Shown here one piece after another: positions 8,037 to 17,449 of a DNA stretch of 33,604 bases (positions are counted from its first letter, which is position 1; each line of letters opens with the position of its first letter). The position numbers were made by a program, and so were the translations under genes. This DNA is from Specibacter cremeus. Lineage in GTDB: Bacteria; Actinomycetota; Actinomycetes; Actinomycetales; Micrococcaceae. The notes below the pieces were generated by a model that saw only the letters and a list, made by a program, of their open reading frames with translations, made no database searches and was not told the DNA's origin. The DNA lies in assembly GCF_003946885.1 (NCBI RefSeq), contig NZ_RWKQ01000027.1, positions 25,199-58,802 on the forward strand. Direction: 5' to 3'.

Positions 8037-8682
8037 GCAACATGCTGGACCCCGTCGAGGAGGCCGTCGCGGCGCTGGCCGCCGGCGGCGCCGTGCTCGT
8101 CGTCGACGACGAGGACCGGGAGAACGAGGGCGACATCATCTTCGCCGCCGAACACAGCACCCCGGCCCTCATGGGGTGGACGGTGCGGCACAGTTCCGGC
8201 GTCATCTGCGTGCCGATGGAGGACTCCCGCGCCGACGCGCTCGGCCTGCCGCCGATGGTGGCGGACAACCAGGACGCCAAGGGCACCGCCTACACCGTGT
8301 CCTGCGACGCCGCGCACGGGGTGTCCACCGGCATCAGCGCCACGGACCGGTCGCTGACCGCCACGGTGCTGGCCGATCCGCGTTCCACCCCGGGCGCGAT
8401 CACCCGGCCCGGGCACATGTTCCCGCTGCGCGCCGTCGCCGGCGGCGTGCGGCAACGCCCGGGCCACACCGAGGCGTCGGTGGAGCTGTGCAAACTGGCG
8501 GGGGCCCAACCGGTCGGCATCATCGCGGAGGTCGTCGACGACGCCGGCGAAATGGTCCGGCTGCCCGGCCTGCGCGCGTTCGCCGACGCGTCCGGCGTGC
8601 CGCTGATCTCCATCGCCGACCTCATCACCTACCTGGTGTCCATGGACGCCCGGGCCACGGACGAGCATGCGAAGGCCCTGCC

Positions 8683-8686
<4 letters not shown>
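8033..8686 (+). CDS. ribB: 3,4-dihydroxy-2-butanone 4-phosphate synthase (stand-alone RibB)
   Basis: It converts ribulose 5-phosphate to the four-carbon unit used by RibH. Visible signatures are VVDDEDRENEGDIIFAA (acidic metal site), STGISATDRSLT, RPGHMFPLRA and GHTEASVELCKLAG. The 217-residue product has only the RibB domain. In many relatives it is fused to GTP cyclohydrolase II as RibBA; here a stop separates the two and the next gene starts at an overlapping GTG. The start ATG sits in the ribE stop codon. The frame is open further upstream, but that part belongs to ribE. Confidence 0.95.
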
Positions 8687-9809
<1,123 letters not shown>

Positions 9810-9826
9810 CACGGGTGCGGACCCAG

Positions 9827-9832
9827 TAGGCT
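9827..9832 (+). promoter_or_regulatory. Probable -10 box (TAGGCT) for a leaderless hisE transcript
   Basis: TAGGCT ends seven bases before the GTG at 9840, so transcription would begin at or next to the G of the start codon. There is no Shine-Dalgarno sequence before that GTG, which agrees with leaderless translation. Confidence 0.6.
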
Positions 9833-9839
9833 GGAACCC

Positions 9840-10103
9840 GTGAAAACCTTCGAATCCCTTTTTGACGAACTGAGCGAGAAGGCCGCAACCCGCCCCGCCG
9901 GGTCCCGTACCGTCACCGAACTCGACACGGGAGTCCACGGTATCGGCAAGAAAGTCGTGGAGGAGGCCGCCGAGGTGTGGATGGCCGCCGAATACGAGTC
10001 GAATGGGGCCTGCGCGGAGGAGATCTCCCAGCTGTTCTACCACGTGCAGGTCATGATGATCGCCAAGGGATTGACGCTGGCGGACGTGTACAAGCATCTG
10101 TAG
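9840..10103 (+). CDS. hisE: Phosphoribosyl-ATP pyrophosphatase
   Basis: This is the second enzyme of histidine synthesis, hydrolysing phosphoribosyl-ATP to phosphoribosyl-AMP. The all-alpha, MazG-like 87-residue protein shows the metal-binding helix [15 protein letters not shown] and the second acidic segment [15 protein letters not shown]. The length is normal for a stand-alone HisE. It starts at a GTG that is probably leaderless. The next enzyme in the pathway, HisI, is encoded separately about 3.5 kb downstream. Confidence 0.95.
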   Translation: MKTFESLFDELSEKAATRPAGSRTVTELDTGVHGIGKKVVEEAAEVWMAAEYESNGACAEEISQLFYHVQVMMIAKGLTLADVYKHL

Positions 10104-10120
10104 CCACTTTCCGAAGTGGC
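10103..10120 (+). other. Small hairpin between hisE and hisG
   Basis: GCCACTT (10103-10109) pairs with AAGTGGC (10114-10120) around a TCCG loop, starting in the hisE stop codon. No T run follows, so it is more likely an RNA stabiliser or processing site than a terminator. The rest of the 92-base gap to hisG shows nothing else. Confidence 0.45.
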
Positions 10121-10195
10121 CGCCACCCGCCCCGTCCGGGGCACCGGCATGACTTGCCCGCCCGTCACACCCTCGATCCTCGAAAGAAACCACCC

Positions 10196-11041
10196 ATGAT
10201 ACGTGTTGCCGTCCCCAACAAGGGGGCCCTGTCCGAAGCCGCCTCCGCCATCCTCGCCGAGGCGGGGTACCGCCAGCGCCGTGATTCGCGCGAACTCGTC
10301 CTGGTCGACCCCGACAACAACGTCGAATTCTTCTTCCTGCGTCCCCGCGACATCGCCGTGTACGTCGGCAAGGGCACCCTCGACGTCGGCATCACCGGGC
10401 GGGACCTGCTGCTGGACGCGCAGGTCGAGGCCGACGAACTGCTGCCGCTGGGCTTCGCCGCCTCCACGTTCCGGTTCGCCGGCCCGGCCGGGGTGTTCAA
10501 GACGGCCGCCGAGCTTGGCGGCAAGCGGTTGGCCACCAGTTACGACGGGCTGCTGCGCGACTACCTGGCCGAGCTGGGCATCAAGGCCACGGTTGTCCGG
10601 CTGGACGGCGCCGTGGAATCCTCGGTGCGCCTGGGCGTGGCCGACGCGATCGCCGACGTCGTCGAGACCGGCAGCACGCTGAAGGCCGCCGGCATGGAGA
10701 TCTTCGGCGAGCCGATCCTCAACTCCGAGGCGCTGCTGATCGGCCGGCGCGGCGTTCGCCGCCCGCCCGGCGTCGACGTGCTGATCCGCCGGCTGCACAG
10801 CGTCCTCGTGGCGCGCAAGTATGTGCTGCTGGACTACGACGTGCCGAAGTCGCTCATGGAGCAGGCGACGGCGCTGACGCCCGGGCTGGAGTCGCCCACC
10901 GTGTCGCCACTGCGGGACACCGACTGGGTGGCCGTGCGTTCGATGGTGCTGGTCAAGGACACCAACCGGGTCATGGACGAGCTGTACGAGCTGGGCGCCC
11001 GCGCCATCCTGGTCAGCAGCATCCACTCCTGCCGGATCTAG
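10196..11041 (+). CDS. hisG: ATP phosphoribosyltransferase (long form)
   Basis: This is the first, feedback-regulated enzyme of histidine synthesis, joining ATP and PRPP. The 281-residue length and the C-terminal portion after about residue 210 indicate the long form (HisG-L) with an ACT-like domain that binds histidine and needs no HisZ. The N-terminus [13 protein letters not shown], the segment [22 protein letters not shown] and the PRPP loop [19 protein letters not shown] are typical. The ATG at 10196 is preceded by GAAAGAA about 11 bases upstream. An upstream extension of the same frame runs through hisE and is not coding. Confidence 0.96.
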   Translation: MIRVAVPNKGALSEAASAILAEAGYRQRRDSRELVLVDPDNNVEFFFLRPRDIAVYVGKGTLDVGITGRDLLLDAQVEADELLPLGFAASTFRFAGPAGVFKTAAELGGKRLATSYDGLLRDYLAELGIKATVVRLDGAVESSVRLGVADAIADVVETGSTLKAAGMEIFGEPILNSEALLIGRRGVRRPPGVDVLIRRLHSVLVARKYVLLDYDVPKSLMEQATALTPGLESPTVSPLRDTDWVAVRSMVLVKDTNRVMDELYELGARAILVSSIHSCRI

Positions 11042-11051
11042 GGGGCGCATC

Positions 11052-11822
11052 ATGGGTGTTGCCATTCGTGTCATCCCCTGCCTGGACGTCGACGCCGGGC
11101 GGGTCGTCAAGGGCGTGCGGTTCGAGGACCTGCGCGACGCCGGCGACCCGGTGGAACTGGCCCGGCGCTACGACCTGGCCGGTGCCGACGAGCTGACGTT
11201 CCTGGACGTCACCGCATCGTCCGGGAATCGGGAGACCACGTTCGAGGTGGTGTCCCGCACGGCCGAGCAGGTGTTCATCCCGTTGACGGTCGGCGGCGGC
11301 GTGCGCGAGGTCGCGGACGTCGACAAGCTGCTGCGCCACGGGGCGGACAAGGCGTCCATCAACACGGCCGCCGTGGCCCGCCCCGCCGTCATCGACGAGA
11401 TCACCCGGCGGTTCGGCTCGCAGGTGCTGGTGCTCAGCGTCGACGCCCGGCGCACCCGGGCCGGGCACACGCCGTCGGGCTTCGAGGTCACGACGCACGG
11501 CGGACGCACGGGCACGGGCATCGACGCCGTCGCCTGGGCGCGCGAGGCGGCCGACCGCGGCGTCGGCGAGATCCTGCTGAACTCGATCGACGCCGACGGC
11601 ACGAAGCAGGGCTTCGACCTGGAGCTGATTCGCGCCGTGCGGGCGGCCGTGTCGATCCCGATCATCGCCTCCGGCGGCGCCGGTGCCCCCGAGCATTTCC
11701 CGCCGGCCGTCGACGCCGGGGCGGACGCCGTGCTGGCCGCCTCGATCTTCCACTTCGGTCCGGACGACGCGATCGCCCAGGTGAAGGCGGCCATCCGCGC
11801 CGCCGGCCACGAGGTCCGCTGA
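11052..11822 (+). CDS. hisF: Imidazole glycerol phosphate synthase, cyclase subunit HisF
   Basis: With HisH it forms imidazole glycerol phosphate and AICAR. The 256-residue TIM barrel carries the catalytic Asp in [12 protein letters not shown] and the second in VLSVDARRT. It also has two phosphate-binding segments, VGGGVR and [11 protein letters not shown]. HisH, HisA, HisB, HisC and HisD are not in the window. It follows hisG by ten bases. A large palindrome starts about 11 bases after the stop codon. Confidence 0.96.
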   Translation: MGVAIRVIPCLDVDAGRVVKGVRFEDLRDAGDPVELARRYDLAGADELTFLDVTASSGNRETTFEVVSRTAEQVFIPLTVGGGVREVADVDKLLRHGADKASINTAAVARPAVIDEITRRFGSQVLVLSVDARRTRAGHTPSGFEVTTHGGRTGTGIDAVAWAREAADRGVGEILLNSIDADGTKQGFDLELIRAVRAAVSIPIIASGGAGAPEHFPPAVDAGADAVLAASIFHFGPDDAIAQVKAAIRAAGHEVR

Positions 11823-11832
11823 CGTTTCCTGC

Positions 11833-11893
11833 GTTGATTCCTCGGTAAGTGCGGGTGCTTGCGTCACGCACCCGCACCTACCGAGGAATCAAC
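11833..11893. repeat. Large palindrome, copy 1 (hisF 3' end)
   Basis: Arms of 26 bases (11833-11858 and 11868-11893) match at 25 positions around a 9-base loop. The repeat contains TTGATTCCTCGGTA and its complement. It could act as a strong terminator for hisF, although no T run follows. The stop codon and last ~10 codons of the leftward gene at 11864-12757 lie inside it. A second copy, inverted as a whole, lies at 12807-12865. Confidence 0.85.
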
Positions 11894-12757
11894 CGGGCCA
11901 ACCGCGCGCGTGACCTCATCCCGGTGCCGGTCCTCGGCCTGCTTTTGCGGCGTGAGGTGATGATTGCCTTCATACTCCCCGCACACCTTGAACTTGGCGC
12001 ACCCGAGGTCGGTGAAGATCGGCGTCTCACCCGGCTTCCCTTCGACCGGATAGTCGGGCGTGAACTCGGGCAGGCCAGCCCGGAACAAGAGCAGCCGGAC
12101 GCGCGTTTCCGGCGGGGAGTCCACGCCAACGCGCATGAGGTCCAGCGCCGCCCGGGCCAGCCTCAGGCCGCGTAGCCTGTGCTTGGCGGCCACGAAGGCG
12201 ATGAGGTCGTCCGCCGGCACCTTCGCCGGCCGCGGCAACCCGAAGTGCCTGTGATGTTCCGAGATCAGGTAGTCGGCCGCGACGACGAGGTCGTCCAGGG
12301 ACAGCAGTGTTGCCAGGTCAAGCCACGTCCGGGCGAGTGAAGTGACGGGAACGCCGTCCAGCAGGACGATGTCCGCCGGCGGCAAGACCCGCTCGTGCCC
12401 GATGACGCCGGTGCGCCGGCAGGCCGGGTCCGACGCCGGTCTTGTCAAATGGATCAGGGTTTCCCGCTCGAACCGCCACGGCAGCGGGATTCCGTGGAGC
12501 CTCGCGGCCGTGGTGTGCGAGGCGACGGCGTTCACGCTCATGATGGTGAAGGGCCTGACAAAGTCCAGCAAGGCTTGCGACCCGTCACGCGGCAGGCGTA
12601 TCCCGCGCGACGGGACGGTCAAGTCGCCGGCGCGCAACCGGCCACGCGAGACGCCCGCCGAGAGTGCATCGCGGAGCACGAAGGGTGTGCGGAATAGTCC
12701 CGGGGCAGGGGTTCTCGACGGTTCATGAATCCATCGTGGCCCAGACCCACGGATCAT
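11864..12757 (-). CDS. AbiEi/DUF559-like protein, probably truncated at its 3' end
   Basis: The 297-residue protein resembles the actinobacterial family with an AbiEi-type N-terminus and a Vsr/DUF559-like endonuclease C-terminus. Visible features are an N-terminal winged-helix-like segment, VTSLARTWLDLA near the middle, then SPPETRVRLLLFRAGLPEF and a GEYEGNHH core. Relatives usually continue with an "AGWxVIRVT"-type strand; here coding runs instead into the palindrome and stops, so the last strand seems lost. The ATG at 12757 is chosen because TAACCT (12768-12763) lies five bases upstream, giving a leaderless message. The frame is open to 12850 but that part is palindrome. It interrupts hisF-hisI. 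Activity is doubtful; toxin-antitoxin function is not shown. Confidence 0.6.
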   Translation of the reverse strand: MIRGSGPRWIHEPSRTPAPGLFRTPFVLRDALSAGVSRGRLRAGDLTVPSRGIRLPRDGSQALLDFVRPFTIMSVNAVASHTTAARLHGIPLPWRFERETLIHLTRPASDPACRRTGVIGHERVLPPADIVLLDGVPVTSLARTWLDLATLLSLDDLVVAADYLISEHHRHFGLPRPAKVPADDLIAFVAAKHRLRGLRLARAALDLMRVGVDSPPETRVRLLLFRAGLPEFTPDYPVEGKPGETPIFTDLGCAKFKVCGEYEGNHHLTPQKQAEDRHRDEVTRAVGPVDSSVGAGA

Positions 12758-12806
12758 ATCGGAGGTTATCCACAGGCCCGACGCCCTGCGGACGTCCACG
12801 GCCCGA

Positions 12807-12865
12807 TTGATTCCCCGACAAGTGCGGGTGTGGGACGCCAGCACCCACACTTATCGAGGAATCAA
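12807..12865. repeat. Large palindrome, copy 2
   Basis: Arms 12807-12831 and 12841-12865 match except at four positions, three of which would be G-U pairs in a leftward transcript. Read on the opposite strand, the whole unit, including its loop (TGGCGTCCC against TTGCGTCAC), aligns with copy 1 with about ten differences over some 60 bases. It ends 17 bases from the stop of the gene at 12882-13526. Confidence 0.85.
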
Positions 12866-12881
12866 CGCGACGCCGAGGGCG

Positions 12882-13526
12882 TTACGGGCCGACCTCGGCG
12901 GTCTGCAGCAGCGCCAACGCCTCGGGCTGCCCCTCGAGTGTGACGAGCGCCTGGCCGGTGCGGCCGTGCGCGTGCATGAGCAATTCGCCCGGGTCGCCGG
13001 TGATGGCCACCGAGACGGGCGCGCGTTTGGCCACGTGCCGCGGTCCGGCCGGATTGACCAGCACGATGCCCAGGTCCACGCTGCGGTACAGGAAGGCGGC
13101 ACGTTTGATCAGGTCGTGCCACAGGGCCTCGGAATAGTCGGGATCGAGGGAACGCGGGGCCCAGCGGTCGGTGGCGCGGCGCACATCCTCGGTGTGGACG
13201 AAGAATTCGATCAGGTTCGCGTTCTCATCGACCCGCTTCACATTCAACGGCGACAGGCGCGGCGGACCGGCCCGGAACTTGCGCACCAGCTCCGCGTACG
13301 GGGCCGGGGCGGCGGCGGATTCGGCCAGCTTCGCGATGGCCTTCTCGGAGGCGCTGCGCAGCGGCTTGACCACCAGGCCAACCGTGACCTTCGCGCTGCG
13401 CTCCCGAAGATACAGGTGCGCGGCCAGTTCCTGTGTGCGCCATCCCGGGCACAGCGTGGGTGCACCGGGCCCCGCGGCAAGCAGGGTCTCGGCGAGGACT
13501 TCACGGGACGGTTTCACGAATTGCAT
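12882..13526 (-). CDS. TIGR03085-type protein (DinB/maleylpyruvate isomerase-like fold)
   Basis: The 214-residue protein matches the actinobacterial TIGR03085 type, related to the mycothiol-dependent maleylpyruvate isomerase N-terminal (DinB-like) domain. The N-terminus reads REVLAETLLAAGPGAPTLCPGWRTQELAAHL, with the usual CxGW and AxHL elements; the His can be a metal ligand. FFVHTEDVRRAT near residue 105 supplies a second metal-site His. It ends in the region LVTLEGQPEALALLQ. Substrate and role are unknown. The start is ATG 13526 or the adjacent GTG 13529. TAATTT (13540-13535) lies five bases before that GTG, so the message is probably leaderless. It is divergent from hisI. Confidence 0.8.
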   Translation of the reverse strand: MQFVKPSREVLAETLLAAGPGAPTLCPGWRTQELAAHLYLRERSAKVTVGLVVKPLRSASEKAIAKLAESAAAPAPYAELVRKFRAGPPRLSPLNVKRVDENANLIEFFVHTEDVRRATDRWAPRSLDPDYSEALWHDLIKRAAFLYRSVDLGIVLVNPAGPRHVAKRAPVSVAITGDPGELLMHAHGRTGQALVTLEGQPEALALLQTAEVGP

Positions 13527-13613
13527 CACTTGTGAAATTAGCATGTATCGGGCGGGAACGGGGGCGCAAACCGCCGCAATCTGGCACCCGCTTCGGAGGG
13601 GACCTTCGGCCGC

Positions 13614-13619
13614 TAGACT
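13614..13619 (+). promoter_or_regulatory. Probable -10 box (TAGACT) for a leaderless hisI-trp transcript
   Basis: TAGACT ends six bases before the GTG at 13626, which has no Shine-Dalgarno sequence. Transcription would start at or beside the start codon. The intergenic region 13530-13613 separates this promoter from the divergent TIGR03085-type gene. Confidence 0.6.
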
Positions 13620-13625
13620 TGGGAT

Positions 13626-14039
13626 GTGCAGCTCCCCGACGCCACCCCCACCGAAGCAGTGGAAGAAAACGGACACGTGGTCCAATTGCCCGCCGATGTC
13701 GCCGGCCGGCTCAAGCGAGACCCGGCCGGTCTCGTGGCAGCGATCATCCAGCAATTCGACACCCGCGAGGTGCTCATGCTCGGCTGGATGGACGACGAGG
13801 CGCTGGGCCGGACCCTGGCCAGCGGCCGGGTGACGTTCTACTCGCGGTCCCGCCGGGAGTATTGGCGCAAGGGCGACACCTCCGGACACGTCCAATACGT
13901 CAAGTCGGTCGCCCTCGATTGCGACGGCGACGCGCTGCTTGTCACGGTCGACCAGGTCGGCGCCGCCTGCCACACCGGCGCCCGCACGTGCTTCGACGGG
14001 CGTGAGCTCCCGGCCCGCGCCGGCAGCCGCCCCGCCTGA
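13626..14039 (+). CDS. hisI: Phosphoribosyl-AMP cyclohydrolase
   Basis: It opens the adenine ring of phosphoribosyl-AMP, the step after HisE. The 137-residue protein has [28 protein letters not shown], the metal-binding DCDGDALL, and the zinc cysteines in [12 protein letters not shown]. It is the stand-alone form, not fused to HisE. The GTG start is probably leaderless. The trpE gene follows after 32 bases, so histidine and tryptophan genes share a transcript from here. Confidence 0.95.
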   Translation: MQLPDATPTEAVEENGHVVQLPADVAGRLKRDPAGLVAAIIQQFDTREVLMLGWMDDEALGRTLASGRVTFYSRSRREYWRKGDTSGHVQYVKSVALDCDGDALLVTVDQVGAACHTGARTCFDGRELPARAGSRPA

Positions 14040-14071
14040 CTCGCCCCACCCAGAAGGAATACCCGCCCATC

Positions 14072-15628
14072 ATGCATGATCTTGGCGTCATCAGCCCCAC
14101 GCTCGAAGAGTTCCGCGAGCTCGCCCGCACCCGCCGCGTCATCCCCGTCCGGCTGAAGGTCCTGGTGGACGCGCAGACGCCCATCGGGCTCTACCGGTCG
14201 TTGGCGGCGGGGGCGCCCGGGACGTTCCTCATGGAGTCGGCCGCCGTCGGCGGGGTCTGGTCGCGCTATTCATTCATCGGGGTCAGCTCGCGCGCCACGC
14301 TGACGACGAACGACGGCGTCGCGTGCTGGCAGGGCGAGCCGCCCGTCGGTGTCCCGACAGGCGGCAACCCGGTCGAGGCCGTGGCCGAAACGCTCAAGGC
14401 GCTGGCCACCGAACGCTTCGAGGGCCTGCCGCCGTTCACCTCGGGCCTGGTCGGGTTCGTCGGATGGGAAACGGTCCGGCACTGGGAGAAGCTGCCGTCG
14501 CCGCCGCCGGATGACCTGCAGCTGCCGGAACTGGCGTTGAACGTGGTCGCCGACATGGCCGTGCACGACAACGCCGAGGGCACCGTGCTGCTCATCGCGA
14601 ATGCCATCAACGTCAACGGCACCGACGAGTTCGTGGACGAGGCGTACGACGACGCCGTCGCCCGCGTGCACGCCATGTTGGCCACACTCGGGGAACCGGT
14701 GGCGCAGCCTATGTCCGTCACGGGACCGGCAGCCGTGGGTTTCGAGGCGAGCGTCCGCGAACGGTGGGACAAGTCGGACTACCTGCGGGCGCTCGATCGC
14801 AGCAAGGTGGCCATCGTCGACGGCGAGGTGTTCCAGGTGGTCGTCTCGCGGCGGTTCGAAATGGACTGCCAGGCGTCCGCGCTTGACGTGTACCGGGTGC
14901 TGCGCAACACGAATCCGAGCCCGTACATGTACCTGTTCAGCTTCGAGGACGCGCAGGGGCGCCCGTATTCCATCGTCGGCTCCTCGCCGGAATCGCTGGT
15001 GACCGTCACCGGCGAGGAGGTCATCACGCACCCGATCGCCGGGTCCCGGCCGCGCGGCAAGACCGTGGAGGAGGACAAGGCGCTGGCGCAGGACCTGCTC
15101 GCCGACGCGAAGGAACGCTCCGAGCACCTGATGCTGGTGGACCTGTCCCGCAATGACCTGTCGAAGGTGTGCCGGCCGGGCACGGTGGACGTCACCCAGT
15201 TCATGGAGGTCGAACGCTTCAGCCACATCATGCACCTGGTCTCCACGGTCGTCGGCGAACTGGCCGAGGACGCCTCGGCGTACGACGTGCTGGCCGCGAC
15301 GTTCCCGGCGGGCACGCTCTCCGGCGCGCCGAAGCCGCGCGCGCTGCGCCTGCTCGATGAGATGGAACCGCACCGCCGCGGCATCTACGGCGGCGTGGTC
15401 GGCTACCTGGACTTCGCCGGCGACATGGACATGGCCATCGCCATCCGTTCGGCGCTGCTGCGCGACGGCACGGCGTACGTGCAGGCCGGCGGCGGCATCG
15501 TGGCCGACTCGGTCAACGAGGCCGAGGCGCAGGAAACCGTGAACAAGGCCGCGGCGCCGTTGCGGGCCGTGCACGCCGCCGCGTCGCTTCGAACGCTCGA
15601 ACGCGACGCCCTGGGGAGCGGGCAGTGA
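14072..15628 (+). CDS. trpE: Anthranilate synthase component I
   Basis: It converts chorismate to anthranilate with ammonia from the TrpG subunit, which is not encoded here. The 518 residues show the N-terminal allosteric region including FLMESAAVGGVWSRYSFIG (the feedback-binding element in this family). The chorismate-binding domain has YMYLFSFED, IVGSSPESLVTV, HPIAGSRPRG, LMLVDLSRNDL and ATFPAGTLSGAPK. AGAAGGAAT lies about 14 bases before the ATG. No leader peptide rich in tryptophan was found upstream, so classical attenuation is not supported. The TGA overlaps the next GTG. Confidence 0.96.
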   Translation: MHDLGVISPTLEEFRELARTRRVIPVRLKVLVDAQTPIGLYRSLAAGAPGTFLMESAAVGGVWSRYSFIGVSSRATLTTNDGVACWQGEPPVGVPTGGNPVEAVAETLKALATERFEGLPPFTSGLVGFVGWETVRHWEKLPSPPPDDLQLPELALNVVADMAVHDNAEGTVLLIANAINVNGTDEFVDEAYDDAVARVHAMLATLGEPVAQPMSVTGPAAVGFEASVRERWDKSDYLRALDRSKVAIVDGEVFQVVVSRRFEMDCQASALDVYRVLRNTNPSPYMYLFSFEDAQGRPYSIVGSSPESLVTVTGEEVITHPIAGSRPRGKTVEEDKALAQDLLADAKERSEHLMLVDLSRNDLSKVCRPGTVDVTQFMEVERFSHIMHLVSTVVGELAEDASAYDVLAATFPAGTLSGAPKPRALRLLDEMEPHRRGIYGGVVGYLDFAGDMDMAIAIRSALLRDGTAYVQAGGGIVADSVNEAEAQETVNKAAAPLRAVHAAASLRTLERDALGSGQ

Positions 15629-16242
15629 GCGCGGGCACCGGGCCGCTGCAGCCGATGAAGCGCACCGTGACGCCGGTCTGGCGACGCAAGTCGGTGGTGA
15701 TCCTGCTGCCCGTGATCGCCGCCCTGGCTGTGTTCGGGACCACCACCCAGACCTGGGTCCATGTCCATCTGGCGCAGGGCGCCGTGGAGCAGCCCGACCT
15801 GTCCATCGCCGGCAACAAGGTGGCCGTCGCCGTGTCGGCCCTCGCCCTCGTGGCGCTGGCCGGGTCCCTGGCGGCCACCATCGCCGGGCGCATCGCCCGG
15901 GTCATCACGAGCGTGATCGTGCTGCTCAGCGGCCTGGGCATCGTGGCGGTCGTCGCCGCCGTGCTGGCCGACCCGTCGGCGGCCGCGGCAGGGCAGGTGG
16001 GTGCGGCGACGGGCGTCGTCGGCCAGCCGAGCGACGCGGCGACCACCCTTTTCCCGGTGCTGGCGATGATCGCCGCCGTCGTCCTGTGCGCGGGCGCCGT
16101 GCTGCTGTTCGCGGCCGGGCGCGGTTGGAAGCAGCGGTCGAAGTACGACGCCGGTGCCGGCTCGGGTGCCCGGCCCGCCGAGCCGGCGGATGACATCGAC
16201 AGCTGGGACCGGCTCAGCCGCGGCGACGACCCCACGGACTGA
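15625..16242 (+). CDS. Trp-operon-associated membrane protein (TIGR02234 type)
   Basis: The 205-residue protein has four hydrophobic segments at about residues 26-44, 65-90, 92-113 and 140-168. Between the first two is the family-typical TTTQTWVHVHL loop, and the tail is acidic and cytoplasmic-looking (DDIDSWDRLSRGDD). Actinobacteria commonly carry it between trpE and trpC. Its function is unknown; a role in tryptophan-pathway membrane transport or regulation is only inferred from position. The GTG start overlaps the trpE stop. Confidence 0.85.
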   Translation: MSAGTGPLQPMKRTVTPVWRRKSVVILLPVIAALAVFGTTTQTWVHVHLAQGAVEQPDLSIAGNKVAVAVSALALVALAGSLAATIAGRIARVITSVIVLLSGLGIVAVVAAVLADPSAAAAGQVGAATGVVGQPSDAATTLFPVLAMIAAVVLCAGAVLLFAAGRGWKQRSKYDAGAGSGARPAEPADDIDSWDRLSRGDDPTD

Positions 16243-16306
16243 ATCGGTTTCCCCAATAACTAATGGCACAATGTAGTCGAGTACCAGCACCCAAGGAGAT
16301 CCAATC

Positions 16307-16585
16307 ATGAGCAACAAGTCCGCTACCCGCCAGCAGCCCCTCACGGAGCCCCTGACCCAGGAAGCCGCGCTCGGCCACGGCAACAGCCCGGCTGCATGGA
16401 CGTGTGTGGCTGTCATGTTGCTCGGCGCGCTGGTCAGCTGCATCGCGTTCGTCATTGGCCCGGACGCCACCGTCGCGTTCATCATCGGCATCGTCGTCAT
16501 GATCCTGGGCCTGGGCCTGGGCTTCGGCATGAAGGTCGCCGGCTACGGCGTCGGTGGGAGCAAGCTGAAGAACACCGGCCACTAG
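16307..16585 (+). CDS. HGxxPAAW family small membrane protein
   Basis: The 92-residue protein carries the signature HGNSPAAW near residue 24. Two transmembrane segments follow (about 31-50 and 53-77), separated by a short PDAT turn, and the tail is basic. This actinobacterial family is named for its motif and often lies in trp operons; its function is unknown. The ATG has AAGGAG eight bases upstream (16293-16298). It may have its own promoter: TAGTCG at 16274 resembles a -10 box. The trpC GTG lies two bases after the stop codon. Confidence 0.85.
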   Translation: MSNKSATRQQPLTEPLTQEAALGHGNSPAAWTCVAVMLLGALVSCIAFVIGPDATVAFIIGIVVMILGLGLGFGMKVAGYGVGGSKLKNTGH

Positions 16586-16587
16586 GC

Positions 16588-17403
16588 GTGAGCGTTCTCG
16601 ACGACATCATCGTTGGCGTCCGGGAGGATCTCTCCGGGCGCCAACGCGCCATCGGCCTCGCCCAGCTGCGCGAGACCGCCGCGGCCCAGGCGCCGGCACG
16701 CGACGCCTGGGCGGCGTTGGGAGGCCCGGACCCGCGGCGGGCCGACCTGAAGGTCATCGCCGAGGTCAAGCGCCGCAGCCCGTCCAAGGGGGACCTGGCC
16801 GGCATCGCCGACCCGGCCGCGCTGGCCCGCCAATATGCGCAGGGCGGAGCCGCGGTGATCAGCGTGCTCACCGAGGAGCGCCGCTTCAACGGGTCGCTGG
16901 CCGACCTGGACGCCGTGCGGGCGGCCGTTGACGTTCCCGTGCTGCGCAAGGACTTCACGTGCGACCCGTACATGATCTGGGAGGCGCGCGCGCACGGCGC
17001 CGATGTGGTGCTGCTGATCGTCGCCGCGCTGGAGGACGCCGAACTGGCCGACTACCTGGCCCTGGCGCACGAGCTCGGCATGAACGCCATCGTCGAGACG
17101 CACACGGCCGGCGAGATCGAGCGTGCCGTCGCCGTCGGCTCGCGGATCATCGGTGTGAACGTGCGTAACCTGAAGACGCTCGATGTGGACCGGAGTGTGT
17201 TTGGCACGCTGTCCGGACTCATCCCGGCCGAGGCGGTCGTCGTCGCCGAATCCGGCGTCCGCGACGTGGCCGACGTGCGGCACTACGCCGCACACGGCGC
17301 GAACGCGATCCTCGTGGGGGAGGCGCTCGTCTCGACGGCCACCCCGGCGCGGCGCATCGCGGAGTTCACGGCGGCCGGCGCCGCCGCCATCGCGACCCGC
17401 TAG
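16588..17403 (+). CDS. trpC: Indole-3-glycerol phosphate synthase
   Basis: It closes the indole ring from carboxyphenylamino-deoxyribulose phosphate. The 271-residue TIM barrel has the catalytic [16 protein letters not shown], the second catalytic Lys in [37 protein letters not shown] and the phosphate loop VAESGV. The start is the GTG at 16588 ([15 protein letters not shown]), where family similarity begins; the frame is open further upstream inside the preceding gene. A mono-functional TrpC is normal in actinobacteria. A hairpin follows the stop. Confidence 0.96.
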   Translation: MSVLDDIIVGVREDLSGRQRAIGLAQLRETAAAQAPARDAWAALGGPDPRRADLKVIAEVKRRSPSKGDLAGIADPAALARQYAQGGAAVISVLTEERRFNGSLADLDAVRAAVDVPVLRKDFTCDPYMIWEARAHGADVVLLIVAALEDAELADYLALAHELGMNAIVETHTAGEIERAVAVGSRIIGVNVRNLKTLDVDRSVFGTLSGLIPAEAVVVAESGVRDVADVRHYAAHGANAILVGEALVSTATPARRIAEFTAAGAAAIATR

Positions 17404-17410
17404 CGGCGCA

Positions 17411-17449
17411 ACCGGGCCGGTTTCGCCGGCCAACCGGTCAATATTTGCT
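17411..17449 (+). terminator. Hairpin between trpC and trpB (possible partial terminator)
   Basis: GGCCGG (17415-17420) with CCGGCC (17426-17431), extended by ACCG (17411-17414) with CGGT (17435-17438) across a small bulge, is followed by the AT-rich CAATATTTGCTTTCG. It could reduce read-through into trpB. The stretch after it contains CTACAAAG twice (17461-17468 and 17472-17479), 11 bases apart, just upstream of trpB. Confidence 0.45.

Noticed and set aside
14040-14071. Trp attenuator leader peptide before trpE
   Set aside because: The gap is only 32 bases, with no small frame rich in Trp codons.
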